In this document: in pieces, positions 26,649-34,123 of the stretch | How the letters are laid out: every line of letters begins with the position of its first letter | How positions within the stretch are numbered: the first letter of the stretch is position 1 | DNA from: Paenibacillus mangrovi | Lineage (GTDB): Bacteria > Bacillota > Bacilli > Paenibacillales > Paenibacillaceae | Direction of reading: 5' to 3' | Length of the DNA: 64,000 nucleotides | NCBI RefSeq assembly: GCF_022898935.1 | Contig: NZ_JALIRP010000005.1 | Coordinates: 372,001 to 436,000 of the forward strand | Position numbers and translations under genes: made by a program | The notes under the pieces: generated by a model | Told to the model about the DNA's origin: nothing | Seen by the model: only the letters and a program-made list of their open reading frames with translations | Database searches by the model: none

Positions 26649-27140
26649 CTAAATGATTTCAGTTGGTATATTTTCTTTATTTGTCTTCTGGTTCCAAACA
26701 TCATAACCTGAACGTTTTGCTGATAATTTTTCCATAATTTGAATCCATGACTTTTCATAATCAGCATCGAATTGTGAAAAGATTGATGATAGTTGCTCGC
26801 GTTGTCTATTGCTAAGTTCTTTTTCTAACTTCTCTCCTTCATCTGTTAAAAAAAGCCGTTTGACTCGGCGATCATGCTCCGCCTCTTTACTAAACATTAA
26901 ATTTTTCTCAATTAATATGCGCATCGGTCCATGCAGCGCTTGTTTGCTTATTTCTAATAACTCTAACAGTTCGTTTACACTAAGACCTGGAAATCTGGAG
27001 ACAAAAAATAAAATACGATGATGCACACGCTGGATTCCGTACTTTTGAATAATTAGATCTGGTTCTTCGGTAAATGTTTTATAAGCAAAATAAAAAAGTG
27101 CTAGTACCTCATTCATTCGCTTTTCTTTTTCTAGATCCAT
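26649..27140 (-). CDS. MarR-family transcriptional regulator
   Basis: ATG 27140 (MDLEKEKRMNE) has GGGAGGAT 6 nt upstream. The 163-residue protein shows the MarR winged helix (NELLELLEISKQALHGPMRI, wing SKEAEHDRRVKRLFLT). It is divergent from the keto-acid decarboxylase gene, with two palindromes between them, and most likely represses that gene and itself. Confidence 0.88.
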   Translation of the reverse strand: MDLEKEKRMNEVLALFYFAYKTFTEEPDLIIQKYGIQRVHHRILFFVSRFPGLSVNELLELLEISKQALHGPMRILIEKNLMFSKEAEHDRRVKRLFLTDEGEKLEKELSNRQREQLSSIFSQFDADYEKSWIQIMEKLSAKRSGYDVWNQKTNKENIPTEII

Positions 27141-27247
27141 AATCATCCTCCCGCTTTCTTACCTTTTTGACGCAAAACACAATGAAACCTCATTTCATTC
27201 CCATTCCCTTTACATTAATATACTACATTCCTTTCCCTTTAAAAAAG

Positions 27248-27264
27248 GGTCAATATAATTGACC
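27248..27264. promoter_or_regulatory. MarR operator 1
   Basis: GGTCAATATAATTGACC is a palindrome with 7-nt arms (GGTCAAT/ATTGACC) between the MarR and decarboxylase genes. Confidence 0.75.
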
Positions 27265-27294
27265 TAAACTAATTACTCTGTTATACTGCGATTA

Positions 27295-27311
27295 GGTCAA
27301 TAATATTGACA
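27295..27311. promoter_or_regulatory. MarR operator 2
   Basis: GGTCAATAATATTGACA repeats the same dyad 47 nt further on, 21 nt upstream of the decarboxylase start, so it would block its promoter or early elongation. Confidence 0.75.
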
Positions 27312-27331
27312 TAATTTTTGAGGTGATAAAA

Positions 27332-29002
27332 ATGAAGAATGTATTTACAGTTGGAAACTATTTATTAGACCGTTTATCAGAACTAGGTATTCGTCATATC
27401 TTTGGCGTGCCTGGAGACTATAATTTATCTTTTTTAGATGACGTAATTGAATATGAAGGAATAGATTGGGTTGGCAATTGTAATGAATTAAACGCCGCTT
27501 ATGCAGCCGACGGCTATGCGAGAGTGAATGGAATCGCTGCTTTAATTACAACATTTGGTGTTGGAGAATTAAGTGCGATCAATGGAATTGCAGGATCTTA
27601 TGCTGAAAATGTGCCGGTTGTTAAAATTACAGGTCTTCCAACAACAAAAGTTATAAACGATGGGTTATATGTGCATCACACACTAGGTGACGGTAAGTTT
27701 GATCATTTTTCTAACATGTTTAAAGAAGTAACGGTTGCTCAAACACTGTTAACACAAGAAAATGCAGCACAAGAAATTGACCGCGTCCTTCTTTCATGCT
27801 GGAGGGAAAAACGACCTGTTCATATAAATTTACCTATTGATGTGTACAATAAACCGATTAACAAACCATCAAAACGATTACTTGATGATATTGTTTCAAG
27901 TAACCAAGATGCTCTACATCAGCTTCTTACAGAAATAACACCTATCATAAATCAAGCGAAAAGCCCTGTTATTTTGGCAGACTATGAAGTATATCGCTAT
28001 CAAGCACAAGAAATGCTTCAGCATTTCGCTGAAAAAACTGGGTTCCCTGTTGCTACATTAAGTATGGGAAAAGGTGTTTTCAATGAAGAACATCCGCAGT
28101 TTATTGGTGTTTATAACGGTGATTTAAGTTCTCCTTATATACAACAGCGCATCGATCAAGCAGACTGCATCATTAGCATCGGTGTAAAGTTAACGGATTC
28201 AATTACAGGAGGCTTTTCTCATGGATTTTCAGAAGAAACCGTCATTCACATTCATCCTTTTTCAGTAAAAGCAAAAAACAAAAAATATGCACCTGTTACA
28301 ATGAATGAAGCGTTATTATCATTAAGCAATGAGATTGAACAAAGAAATTTTGAGGATTTAAACATTATTTCTGTTAATTCCCAAACAACTAAGGATCAGT
28401 ATGTTGTAAAAGAGGGCATGATTACGCAAAAATGTTTTTTTGAACGAATTTCTCATTTTTTAAAAGAAAAAGATGTATTATTAGCAGAACAAGGCACATC
28501 CTTTTTTGGAGCAACGATGATGCCTCTGCCAAAAGATACAACTTTTATCGGTCAGCCTTTATGGGGTTCTATTGGATTCACACTTCCTGCTTTATTAGGA
28601 ACACAGCTGGCTGATCAAAGCCGACGCAACATTCTATTAATTGGAGATGGTTCATTTCAACTGACAGCACAAGAAATTTCAACCATGCTTCGTCAGCAGA
28701 TCAAACCCATTATTTTTTTAATCAACAATGACGGCTACACGGTCGAACGTGCCATTCACGGCGAGGACCAAGTATATAATGATATTCAAATGTGGGACTA
28801 TCAAAAAATTCCTGATGTACTAGGTCCTAAAGAACGCAGCCTAACTTTTAAAGTACAAACAGAACCGGAACTTGAAGAAGCATTAGAAGCAGCAGAACGT
28901 GACCGTGACCATTTGATTTTTATTGAAGTTGTCATGGACCGCGATGACAAGCCTGAATTGCTCAACCATATTTCAAAACGATTTGCGACTCAAAACATTT
29001 AA
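27332..29002 (+). CDS. Thiamine-diphosphate-dependent 2-keto acid decarboxylase
   Basis: ATG 27332 follows GAGGTG with a 6-nt gap. The 556-residue protein is a complete pyruvate decarboxylase-type enzyme: catalytic glutamate in GNCNELNAAYAADGYAR (residue about 50), the HH pair in GLYVHHTLGDG, and the ThDP motif GDGSFQLTAQEIS to INNDGYTVE. The HH pair marks decarboxylases of the indolepyruvate, pyruvate and branched-chain keto acid group; the product would be an aldehyde. The base composition is visibly more AT-rich than the core genes, which suggests transfer from a Bacillus-like source. Confidence 0.92.
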   Translation: MKNVFTVGNYLLDRLSELGIRHIFGVPGDYNLSFLDDVIEYEGIDWVGNCNELNAAYAADGYARVNGIAALITTFGVGELSAINGIAGSYAENVPVVKITGLPTTKVINDGLYVHHTLGDGKFDHFSNMFKEVTVAQTLLTQENAAQEIDRVLLSCWREKRPVHINLPIDVYNKPINKPSKRLLDDIVSSNQDALHQLLTEITPIINQAKSPVILADYEVYRYQAQEMLQHFAEKTGFPVATLSMGKGVFNEEHPQFIGVYNGDLSSPYIQQRIDQADCIISIGVKLTDSITGGFSHGFSEETVIHIHPFSVKAKNKKYAPVTMNEALLSLSNEIEQRNFEDLNIISVNSQTTKDQYVVKEGMITQKCFFERISHFLKEKDVLLAEQGTSFFGATMMPLPKDTTFIGQPLWGSIGFTLPALLGTQLADQSRRNILLIGDGSFQLTAQEISTMLRQQIKPIIFLINNDGYTVERAIHGEDQVYNDIQMWDYQKIPDVLGPKERSLTFKVQTEPELEEALEAAERDRDHLIFIEVVMDRDDKPELLNHISKRFATQNI

Positions 29003-29010
29003 TCCTATCT

Positions 29011-29027
29011 ATAACGGCAAGTTTTAG
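29011..29027 (-). repeat. Half attachment site J (right arm only)
   Basis: ATAACGGCAAGTTTTAG follows CTATCT after the decarboxylase stop and matches the right arms of sites C and E. The core and left arm are missing, so it is taken as the scar of a lost site 0.3 kb before site F. Confidence 0.55.
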
Positions 29028-29061
29028 GGTCATCCTTTACGGGATGGCCTTTTCCTTTTTT
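29026..29061 (+). terminator. Terminator of the decarboxylase gene, joined to half-site J
   Basis: GGTCATCC and GGATGGCC (one G-U pair) form a stem followed by TTTTCCTTTTTT. Its sequence resembles the hairpin next to site C. Confidence 0.85.
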
Positions 29062-29065
29062 GACT

Positions 29066-29320
29066 TTACTTAACTATCGTATCTGACCACATAAGCTGTA
29101 TACCCCGAAAAATCTTTTTGTTTTGAAGATAATTTGCATATGCCTGATTGGTAATATAGTTATTATCATTATAATGAGGTGCAGATTCCACCTTAACTGC
29201 GGAATAACCTGTTGCTGGTACATAGTCTTTGGTGCTTTGACGTTGATTTTTATTATTATCCCAGAATAATGCATAATCATGCTTATAAGTATTTCTATGC
29301 TCACGAATTAACCACAACAA
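29066..29320 (-). pseudogene. C-terminal gene fragment abutting site F
   Basis: The frame starts inside the left arm of site F without a ribosome binding site and runs to a TAA at 29066. It encodes about 85 residues (HRNTYKHDYALFWDNNKN, SAVKVESAPHYNDNNYITNQ), protein-like but not recognised. It is most likely the tail of a gene cut at the site, between J and F. Confidence 0.4.
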
Positions 29321-29381
29321 AATTTTTCGCCGTCACTTATGGTATGGTTCCCCGTAACGGGTCTAACGGCGAATTTAAAAT
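29319..29381 (-). repeat. rlmH-like attachment site F
   Basis: Core CACTTATGGTATGGTTCCCC (29334-29353) reads on the minus strand as G-E-P-Y-H-K and a TGA stop. Its own arms AAAATTTTTCGCCGT and ACGGCGAATTTAAA are clear inverted repeats. Confidence 0.88.
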
Positions 29382-29400
29382 GGCACCCTGTCGGGTGCCA
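29381..29400. terminator. Hairpin joined to site F
   Basis: TGGCACCC and GGGTGCCA form a perfect 8-bp stem with a 4-nt loop right after the right arm of site F. No T run is present, so its role as a terminator is uncertain. Confidence 0.5.
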
Positions 29401-29466
29401 CATGATTGATGAAGTGTAGACATCCGGCAACGGATTGCGTGTCACACCTGTATAGAGGGTTGTAAT

Positions 29467-31206
29467 TTAAAGCAACTTGATCAGCTCTTCTAGCTCATCA
29501 ATCAATACTTTCGCAAGTTCAAAATCAGTATTTTTCAAAGCCATTTCTATTTTCATTTCAACTGATTTTTTATTTTTTTCAGTTTCTAAATAATCTCGAT
29601 CAAAATGATTAGCATAAATCATCTGTCTAAATTTTCGCATACTCATTTTTCTAATCGTCTTATCGTCAATGATTAACACATAATCCATACCATTTACAAC
29701 AGAATAGAAATCGTGAGAAATCATGAGAATCGCACCTTTATAGTCTTCAATGGCTTTCTCCAGTGCGATTTGTGTATAGGTGTCTAAATGGCTTGTCGGT
29801 TCATCCAGAAGCAATACGTTTGCTTTACTGGCAGAAACTTTAGCTAATTGAAGCACATTTTTTTCTCCACCCGATAAAGATCCTATCTTTTGATTAACGA
29901 TTTCCCCTTCAAAGCCATAGCTTGAAACATGCGATCTAATCTCATCATAAGTTTTAAACCCAGCATCGATGAATTCTTCTAGTATTGTATTAGAATCCCT
30001 TAGCACTTCGCCTTGAACCTGAGATAAATAGCCCACTTTAGCATCAGCATTTATTTCAATTGAATCATGATTATTATTAAAGATATCTCGGAGTAAAGTC
30101 GTTTTTCCGGTACCGTTTGAACCAATAATGGCTACTTTATCCGTAGATTTTATCTCAAAGTTAACATTGTCTAAAAGCAACTCATCAAAGGCAACACTAT
30201 AATGATTGACATTTACAACAATGCTGTCTTCCATTTCTTTATCCATATCAAAACGAATATTCGGTTGCTTAATCTCAACAAATGGCGTTTTAATTCTACG
30301 CGCTTCCAATCTTTCTTGAAACTTAACTCTAGCTTTTAATGCTCTCCCTCTAGATGCATCTGCATTATTAGTTGCGATTTCTCTGAGATTATTGATGATG
30401 TTCTCATTTCTCTCCACTTCTTCATCATCAGCGATTGCGAGTTCTTGTAACTCAATTTTAGTCTGAAGTAATGAGAAGTTATAATCAATAAATCGCCCAT
30501 CAAACTCTTGGATCTCCTTGTTTTCAAGGTGTATAATTTTGTTGAAACAATGATTCAATAGATATCGGTTATGCGTAACAACTAGCAGTGTTCCTTTGTG
30601 AGAATTAATAAGGTTTTTAAGCGCATTTAGGTTTTCAAAGTCCAAAAATACATCGGGTTCGTCCATAATCAATAAGTCTGGACTACTAAGCATTCCCTTC
30701 ATGACTTGAATAAGTTTGAATTCCCCGCTACTCAGATCGGATACCCTAAGATCTCTTAGCTTCATGAGGTTTGCTAGATTTAGTTTCTTAATAATTTTGC
30801 TCTCAAAATCATCCCCACCGATTGAATCCAATGCGTCTAACGCTACTTGATACTTTTCTAATAAAGAATCAATATCCGACGATGTTTCCATTTCAGTACA
30901 AATAGAAGTTATTTCATTTTGTATCTTAATAAATTCTTCCCCTATATATTCAAAAACAGTTGTTTCTTTAGTTGCGTCTAGTTGAGAAAATTGACTTACA
31001 TGCTCAATTTTGTAGGTCGGGTCTATTTCTAGCCTGCCCTCGAACAGATATCTTTCGGGATCCATCAGTATATCTATTAATGTACTTTTCCCATTGCCAC
31101 TTGTTCCTATAAAAGCGCAATGTTGTGCCTCTTCAAGCGTAAATGAAATGTTGGTATATAGTTCTTTTTGCGGGAATGAGAAGGATAAGTTATCAACTTT
31201 TATCAT
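29467..31206 (-). CDS. ABC-F family ATPase, possible ribosomal-protection resistance protein
   Basis: ATG 31206 (MIKVDNLSFSFP) follows AAAGG. The 579-residue protein has two ATP-binding cassettes and no membrane segment: Walker A GTSGNGKST and GSNGTGKTT, signatures LSSGE and LSGGE, Walker B LLIMDEPDVFLD and VLLLDEPTSHLD. The linker between them (about residues 240-320) is charged and helical, as in ABC-F proteins that enter the ribosome E site. Some ABC-F proteins (Vga, Lsa, Msr) confer resistance to ribosome-targeting antibiotics; which, if any, cannot be read from sequence. It is the only intact gene of unit F-G. Confidence 0.9.
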   Translation of the reverse strand: MIKVDNLSFSFPQKELYTNISFTLEEAQHCAFIGTSGNGKSTLIDILMDPERYLFEGRLEIDPTYKIEHVSQFSQLDATKETTVFEYIGEEFIKIQNEITSICTEMETSSDIDSLLEKYQVALDALDSIGGDDFESKIIKKLNLANLMKLRDLRVSDLSSGEFKLIQVMKGMLSSPDLLIMDEPDVFLDFENLNALKNLINSHKGTLLVVTHNRYLLNHCFNKIIHLENKEIQEFDGRFIDYNFSLLQTKIELQELAIADDEEVERNENIINNLREIATNNADASRGRALKARVKFQERLEARRIKTPFVEIKQPNIRFDMDKEMEDSIVVNVNHYSVAFDELLLDNVNFEIKSTDKVAIIGSNGTGKTTLLRDIFNNNHDSIEINADAKVGYLSQVQGEVLRDSNTILEEFIDAGFKTYDEIRSHVSSYGFEGEIVNQKIGSLSGGEKNVLQLAKVSASKANVLLLDEPTSHLDTYTQIALEKAIEDYKGAILMISHDFYSVVNGMDYVLIIDDKTIRKMSMRKFRQMIYANHFDRDYLETEKNKKSVEMKIEMALKNTDFELAKVLIDELEELIKLL

Positions 31207-31244
31207 CGTATTACCTTTCTTTACAAATATAATCATGACTATTA

Positions 31245-31430
31245 TTAGGTGTATTGCACAACATAGATTTTGAGTTTACCGTTGCTAGAGTAACACTGTT
31301 TACAGCCAACTTCAATCCCATTGTATCCCATCCCCGGAATAGGTCGGGTAGGCCCTCCTTTCCTTTTGAATATATCACCGGCGATTTTTGCATACTTGAT
31401 TTGAGTTGTACAATAAAAACTTGCCGTCAC
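31245..31430 (-). pseudogene. C-terminal gene fragment abutting site G
   Basis: The frame opens inside the core of site G (GTG after an in-frame TAA) and reads through to a stop at 31245: FYCTTQIKYAKIAGDIF, then GGPTRPIPGMGYNGIEVG and CKQCYSSNGK. It has no ribosome binding site and was not assigned to a family. It is read as the tail of a gene that lost its 5' end at the site, like the fragments at A and F. Confidence 0.4.
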
Positions 31431-31470
31431 TTATGATATGGTTCACCGTATCATCTAAAGAGCGAATTTT
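31415..31470 (-). repeat. rlmH-like attachment site G
   Basis: Core CACTTATGATATGGTTCACC (31428-31447) reads on the minus strand as G-E-P-Y-H-K and a TGA stop. The left arm is AAAAACTTGCCG and the right arm AAAGAGCGAATTTT, close to that of site D. From 31471 to 31752 no gene or structure was recognised. Confidence 0.88.
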
Positions 31471-31752
31471 GGTGCAGATAATTCCGCAGCACAACTTACA
31501 TTCCAGAAGCTGTCCGATGGACCCGATAGTACCTAGAAGGCAGCTTCTTTTCATTCCAATCGAACAGAGCGAATGCACATGAACAATTCCAATCTCCTGC
31601 AACTTCTACAGAGCCAGTTCTGCACCGACGGCCTATACTCCGCTGGTGGACAAAATGTCTGGGTCATGGCAGCTATTGTTTCCGCGCTCAGGAATACCAC
31701 ATAGCTCATGCAACCGAGCGCGATAGGGATACAAACAGTGTTGCTTGTTGTC

Positions 31753-32697
31753 TCATCTGTTGTTTTGAACAACCATACTGTTAAAGAGCCAGCGAAAGTT
31801 CCATCTGAAATACTGGGGCAGATGCCAATCCTCATAGCCTTCTAATACCCCTTGTTCCAACCAGTAAGACTCTGATTTCCCGCTTGTTACAGCTCTAGAA
31901 ACATAAGCGATCGTTTTCTCCAAAAAGCGTATGACATCCGTGATTCGATCTGAATTAGACACATCTCCGTGTCCCGGAACGACAGTATCGACCTTGAGGT
32001 CTTTTTGAATACGTTTAAGGATGCGTATCCAAGCGTATGGATTACCGTATGGCATGACCGGAATCGTCTTAGTCGATATTAAATCACCAGCGATCAAAGT
32101 TTGCTCTTCTGGAACGTACACAACAGCATCACTTAAAGAATGACCGCCTCCGTAAGATAAAACTTCGATAGTTCGCTTTGTTCCTTGAATAACGAGTTTA
32201 TCTTCAAAGGTTATCGTGGGTATCACCCTGCAAAGGGAAGGGATGGCATCATACAGGGCTCGCTGTACAGAAAGATCATAGTCGATTTCGGTTAGCATGT
32301 GGGGATCCCTTTGCTGTGAACGTACATGATTTAAGCTAGTTATTAACTTTTGAATGTTTTGTTGCATGAGATCAATATTCACTTCGCCCATATCATATAG
32401 CAAATCTCTTGTCCAAACGGTAGATATAAATTCGCTTTTCATAAATTCCTGATTGCCGTTGACATGATCTCCATGAAAATGTGTATTCACTACATATTTA
32501 ACTGGTTTGTTTGTTAATTGTTCAGCAGTATGACGTAACAAAGCACCAGATTGCGGCAGGTTGGTTGTATCCACTACAACGGTTATATCCCCAAGATCAA
32601 TAATTGCTGCATTCCCCAGAGAACCGCTGCCTGGAACCGAAATAGCACCCCAGATACCTTCCGATGCTTGTTGAATCGTGAAATATTCGTTGTTCAT
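31753..32697 (-). CDS. Metallo-beta-lactamase-fold hydrolase
   Basis: ATG 32697 (MNNEYFTIQQ) follows AAAGGGG. The 314-residue protein has the zinc motif NTHFHGDHVNG, GGGHSLSDA, IAGDLIST and PGHGDVS in the expected order. The family includes beta-lactamase-like, quinoprotein relay and lactonase enzymes, so the substrate is open. It is divergent from a MerR gene, with a MerR-type promoter between them, so it is probably induced by the compound it degrades. Confidence 0.88.
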   Translation of the reverse strand: MNNEYFTIQQASEGIWGAISVPGSGSLGNAAIIDLGDITVVVDTTNLPQSGALLRHTAEQLTNKPVKYVVNTHFHGDHVNGNQEFMKSEFISTVWTRDLLYDMGEVNIDLMQQNIQKLITSLNHVRSQQRDPHMLTEIDYDLSVQRALYDAIPSLCRVIPTITFEDKLVIQGTKRTIEVLSYGGGHSLSDAVVYVPEEQTLIAGDLISTKTIPVMPYGNPYAWIRILKRIQKDLKVDTVVPGHGDVSNSDRITDVIRFLEKTIAYVSRAVTSGKSESYWLEQGVLEGYEDWHLPQYFRWNFRWLFNSMVVQNNR

Positions 32698-32738
32698 TGT
32701 TATACCCCTTTTCGTGTTTGTTGTTTCCTGTATTTCAG

Positions 32739-32769
32739 CTAGTAACTTTAACTTACAAGTTAGAGTCAA
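32739..32769 (-). promoter_or_regulatory. MerR-type promoter of the hydrolase gene
   Basis: On the minus strand TTGACT and TACTAG are separated by 19 nt, the stretched spacing typical of promoters activated by MerR proteins. A dyad ACTTTAACTT/AAGTTAGAGT (32745-32766) fills the spacer. Confidence 0.75.
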
Positions 32770-32818
32770 CTAGAAGTCAAGGGGTTTTATAAGGAATAAT
32801 TAGGAAGGATTGTAAACA

Positions 32819-32849
32819 TTGACTTTGGGTTAACTGCAAGCTGTATAAT
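32819..32849 (+). promoter_or_regulatory. Promoter of the merR-type gene
   Basis: TTGACT (32819) and TATAAT (32844) are 19 nt apart, 42 nt upstream of the start codon. Confidence 0.5.
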
Positions 32850-32890
32850 AGTTTTCAATATTAGCATATAAAAGGAGGGGCAGAAATCGG

Positions 32891-33304
32891 ATGCTTACGA
32901 TCAGTCAAGTGTCAGAAAAAACGGGATTAACTCCTTATACGATACGTTATTATGAGAAAATTGGGGTACTTCATGAACCCAAGCGTAGAAATGGAGGGGC
33001 GCGTGTCTACAAAGAAAGCGAGGTTTCATACATTCAATGTCTAAATAAACTAAAAAATTTGGGCTTATCGCTTGAGGAGATTACGGAATTTACTCGTGAG
33101 GGCTGTGTGATGGATAAAATTCAACAAGGGGAGGATCTTTCTGATTATACTCCCACCTTAGAAAGACGGATTGAAATCCTTGAGAAGCATCTGATGGAAC
33201 TGGAAGCTAGGCGGCAAGAAATTGATGATATTATTTCTCTCACCGAAGAGAAACTTGCCCTATACCGAGAACTCACGAAAGAAGTCATAGTAGACACTAG
33301 ATAA
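32891..33304 (+). CDS. MerR-family transcriptional regulator
   Basis: The 137-residue protein starts MLTISQVSEKTGLTPYTIRY, the standard MerR helix-turn-helix, followed by ARVYKESEV (wing) and a long coiled coil (about residues 80-125). AAAGGAGGGG precedes the ATG. The C-terminal ligand part is short and lacks the cysteine set of metal sensors; an organic ligand or redox signal is more likely. It should activate the divergent hydrolase gene. Confidence 0.9.
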   Translation: MLTISQVSEKTGLTPYTIRYYEKIGVLHEPKRRNGGARVYKESEVSYIQCLNKLKNLGLSLEEITEFTREGCVMDKIQQGEDLSDYTPTLERRIEILEKHLMELEARRQEIDDIISLTEEKLALYRELTKEVIVDTR

Positions 33305-33332
33305 TAACGTCGTGATCCTATGTGAACACTGT

Positions 33333-33363
33333 AGGGTGCCTGATGTAGAAAATCAGACACCCT
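33333..33363 (+). terminator. Hairpin after merR-type gene
   Basis: AGGGTG-CTGAT and ATCAG-CACCCT form a stem with one bulge, 28 nt after the stop. T residues do not follow directly. Confidence 0.5.
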
Positions 33364-33392
33364 GTGCCAGTTAATTGAAAGACTTGTTTTCA

Positions 33393-33421
33393 AGACCCCT
33401 TTCGAGGGGTTATTTTCATTT
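33393..33421 (+). terminator. Second hairpin after merR-type gene
   Basis: ACCCCT and AGGGGT form a stem with a TTCG loop, followed by TATTTTCATTTTC. Confidence 0.6.
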
Positions 33422-33515
33422 TCAGGAGGTATGTCAATTAAGCATCATCAAAACGAAGATTGTGTCATTCGGAACTGCTTCCTGCAGCACTCATCTCCAT
33501 ACCCGGTTGATGCAT

Positions 33516-33572
33516 TAAATTTCGCCCTACTTACGATACGGTTCACCGTAACGCATCTAAATGAGGTTTTTT
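33516..33572 (-). repeat. rlmH-like attachment site H
   Basis: Core ACTTACGATACGGTTCACCG (33529-33548) reads on the minus strand as G-E-P-Y-R-K and a TAG stop (H to R change). The left arm is TAAATTTCGCC. The right arm AAATGAGGTTTTT is the exact inverse of the AAAAACCTCATTT on the distal side of rlmH, so unit H-I has matching ends. Confidence 0.88.
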
Positions 33573-33616
33573 CATGGAGCTCAAGGTACCTTAAATTTAA
33601 TTCCAACTAGCAGTCT

Positions 33617-34024
33617 TTATTCTGGTTTTTCACCTGATTCAAAAATAGTTTTATCATCAGCAAATCCCCAAATTTTATATCCGTTAGGTTTTTTGGGACC
33701 ATTTTCCCCTTGAATCATCGCAGCAGTCCCACTCGGACCTTTCTAGTTGAACTAAATTATTTGGTTCCAACCATTAGATGCCTGTTTATTTGTAATGATA
33801 CTACCTGGTAATATTGTAATCATTTCAAGCTTTTTCGCATTTCTATTATAATAGCCGCTAGCCATACCTTTAATAAATATATTCGGGCTTAAATTCAGTT
33901 CAATGCAGGTGCTATTGTTAGAATTCTTTAAAAGATATTCCAAGTTAACGTTTAACTCTTGTAACTGTCCTTTAAGAATTGATGTTGTTTTCGAAAAAAT
34001 AATTGTGATTATAAAGAAAATCAT
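33617..34024 (-). pseudogene. Membrane-anchored or secreted protein, two nonsense mutations
   Basis: A frame of 136 codons from ATG 34024 to TAA 33617 starts with a hydrophobic segment (MIFFIITIIF) and continues LEYLLKNSNNSTCIELNLSP and MITILPGSIITNKQASNGWN. Two in-frame TAG codons lie close together after WNQII (then FN); beyond them the frame reads KGPSGTAAMIQGENGPKKPN and YKIWGFADDKTIFE. Both could be CAG to TAG changes. The family was not recognised. Confidence 0.6.
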
Positions 34025-34123
34025 ACAGGAATTGGAATTGGATACATCGAAATATACTAGGTACTATGTTAATTTTTAGTTGATCATTTAATTTATTCAA
34101 CAAGAAAGAGAGGAGATATTATT

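Noticed and set aside
31471-31835. Minus-strand frames between site G and the metallo-hydrolase gene.
   Set aside because: Low-complexity, no start with a ribosome binding site, partly inside the hydrolase gene; no family recognised.
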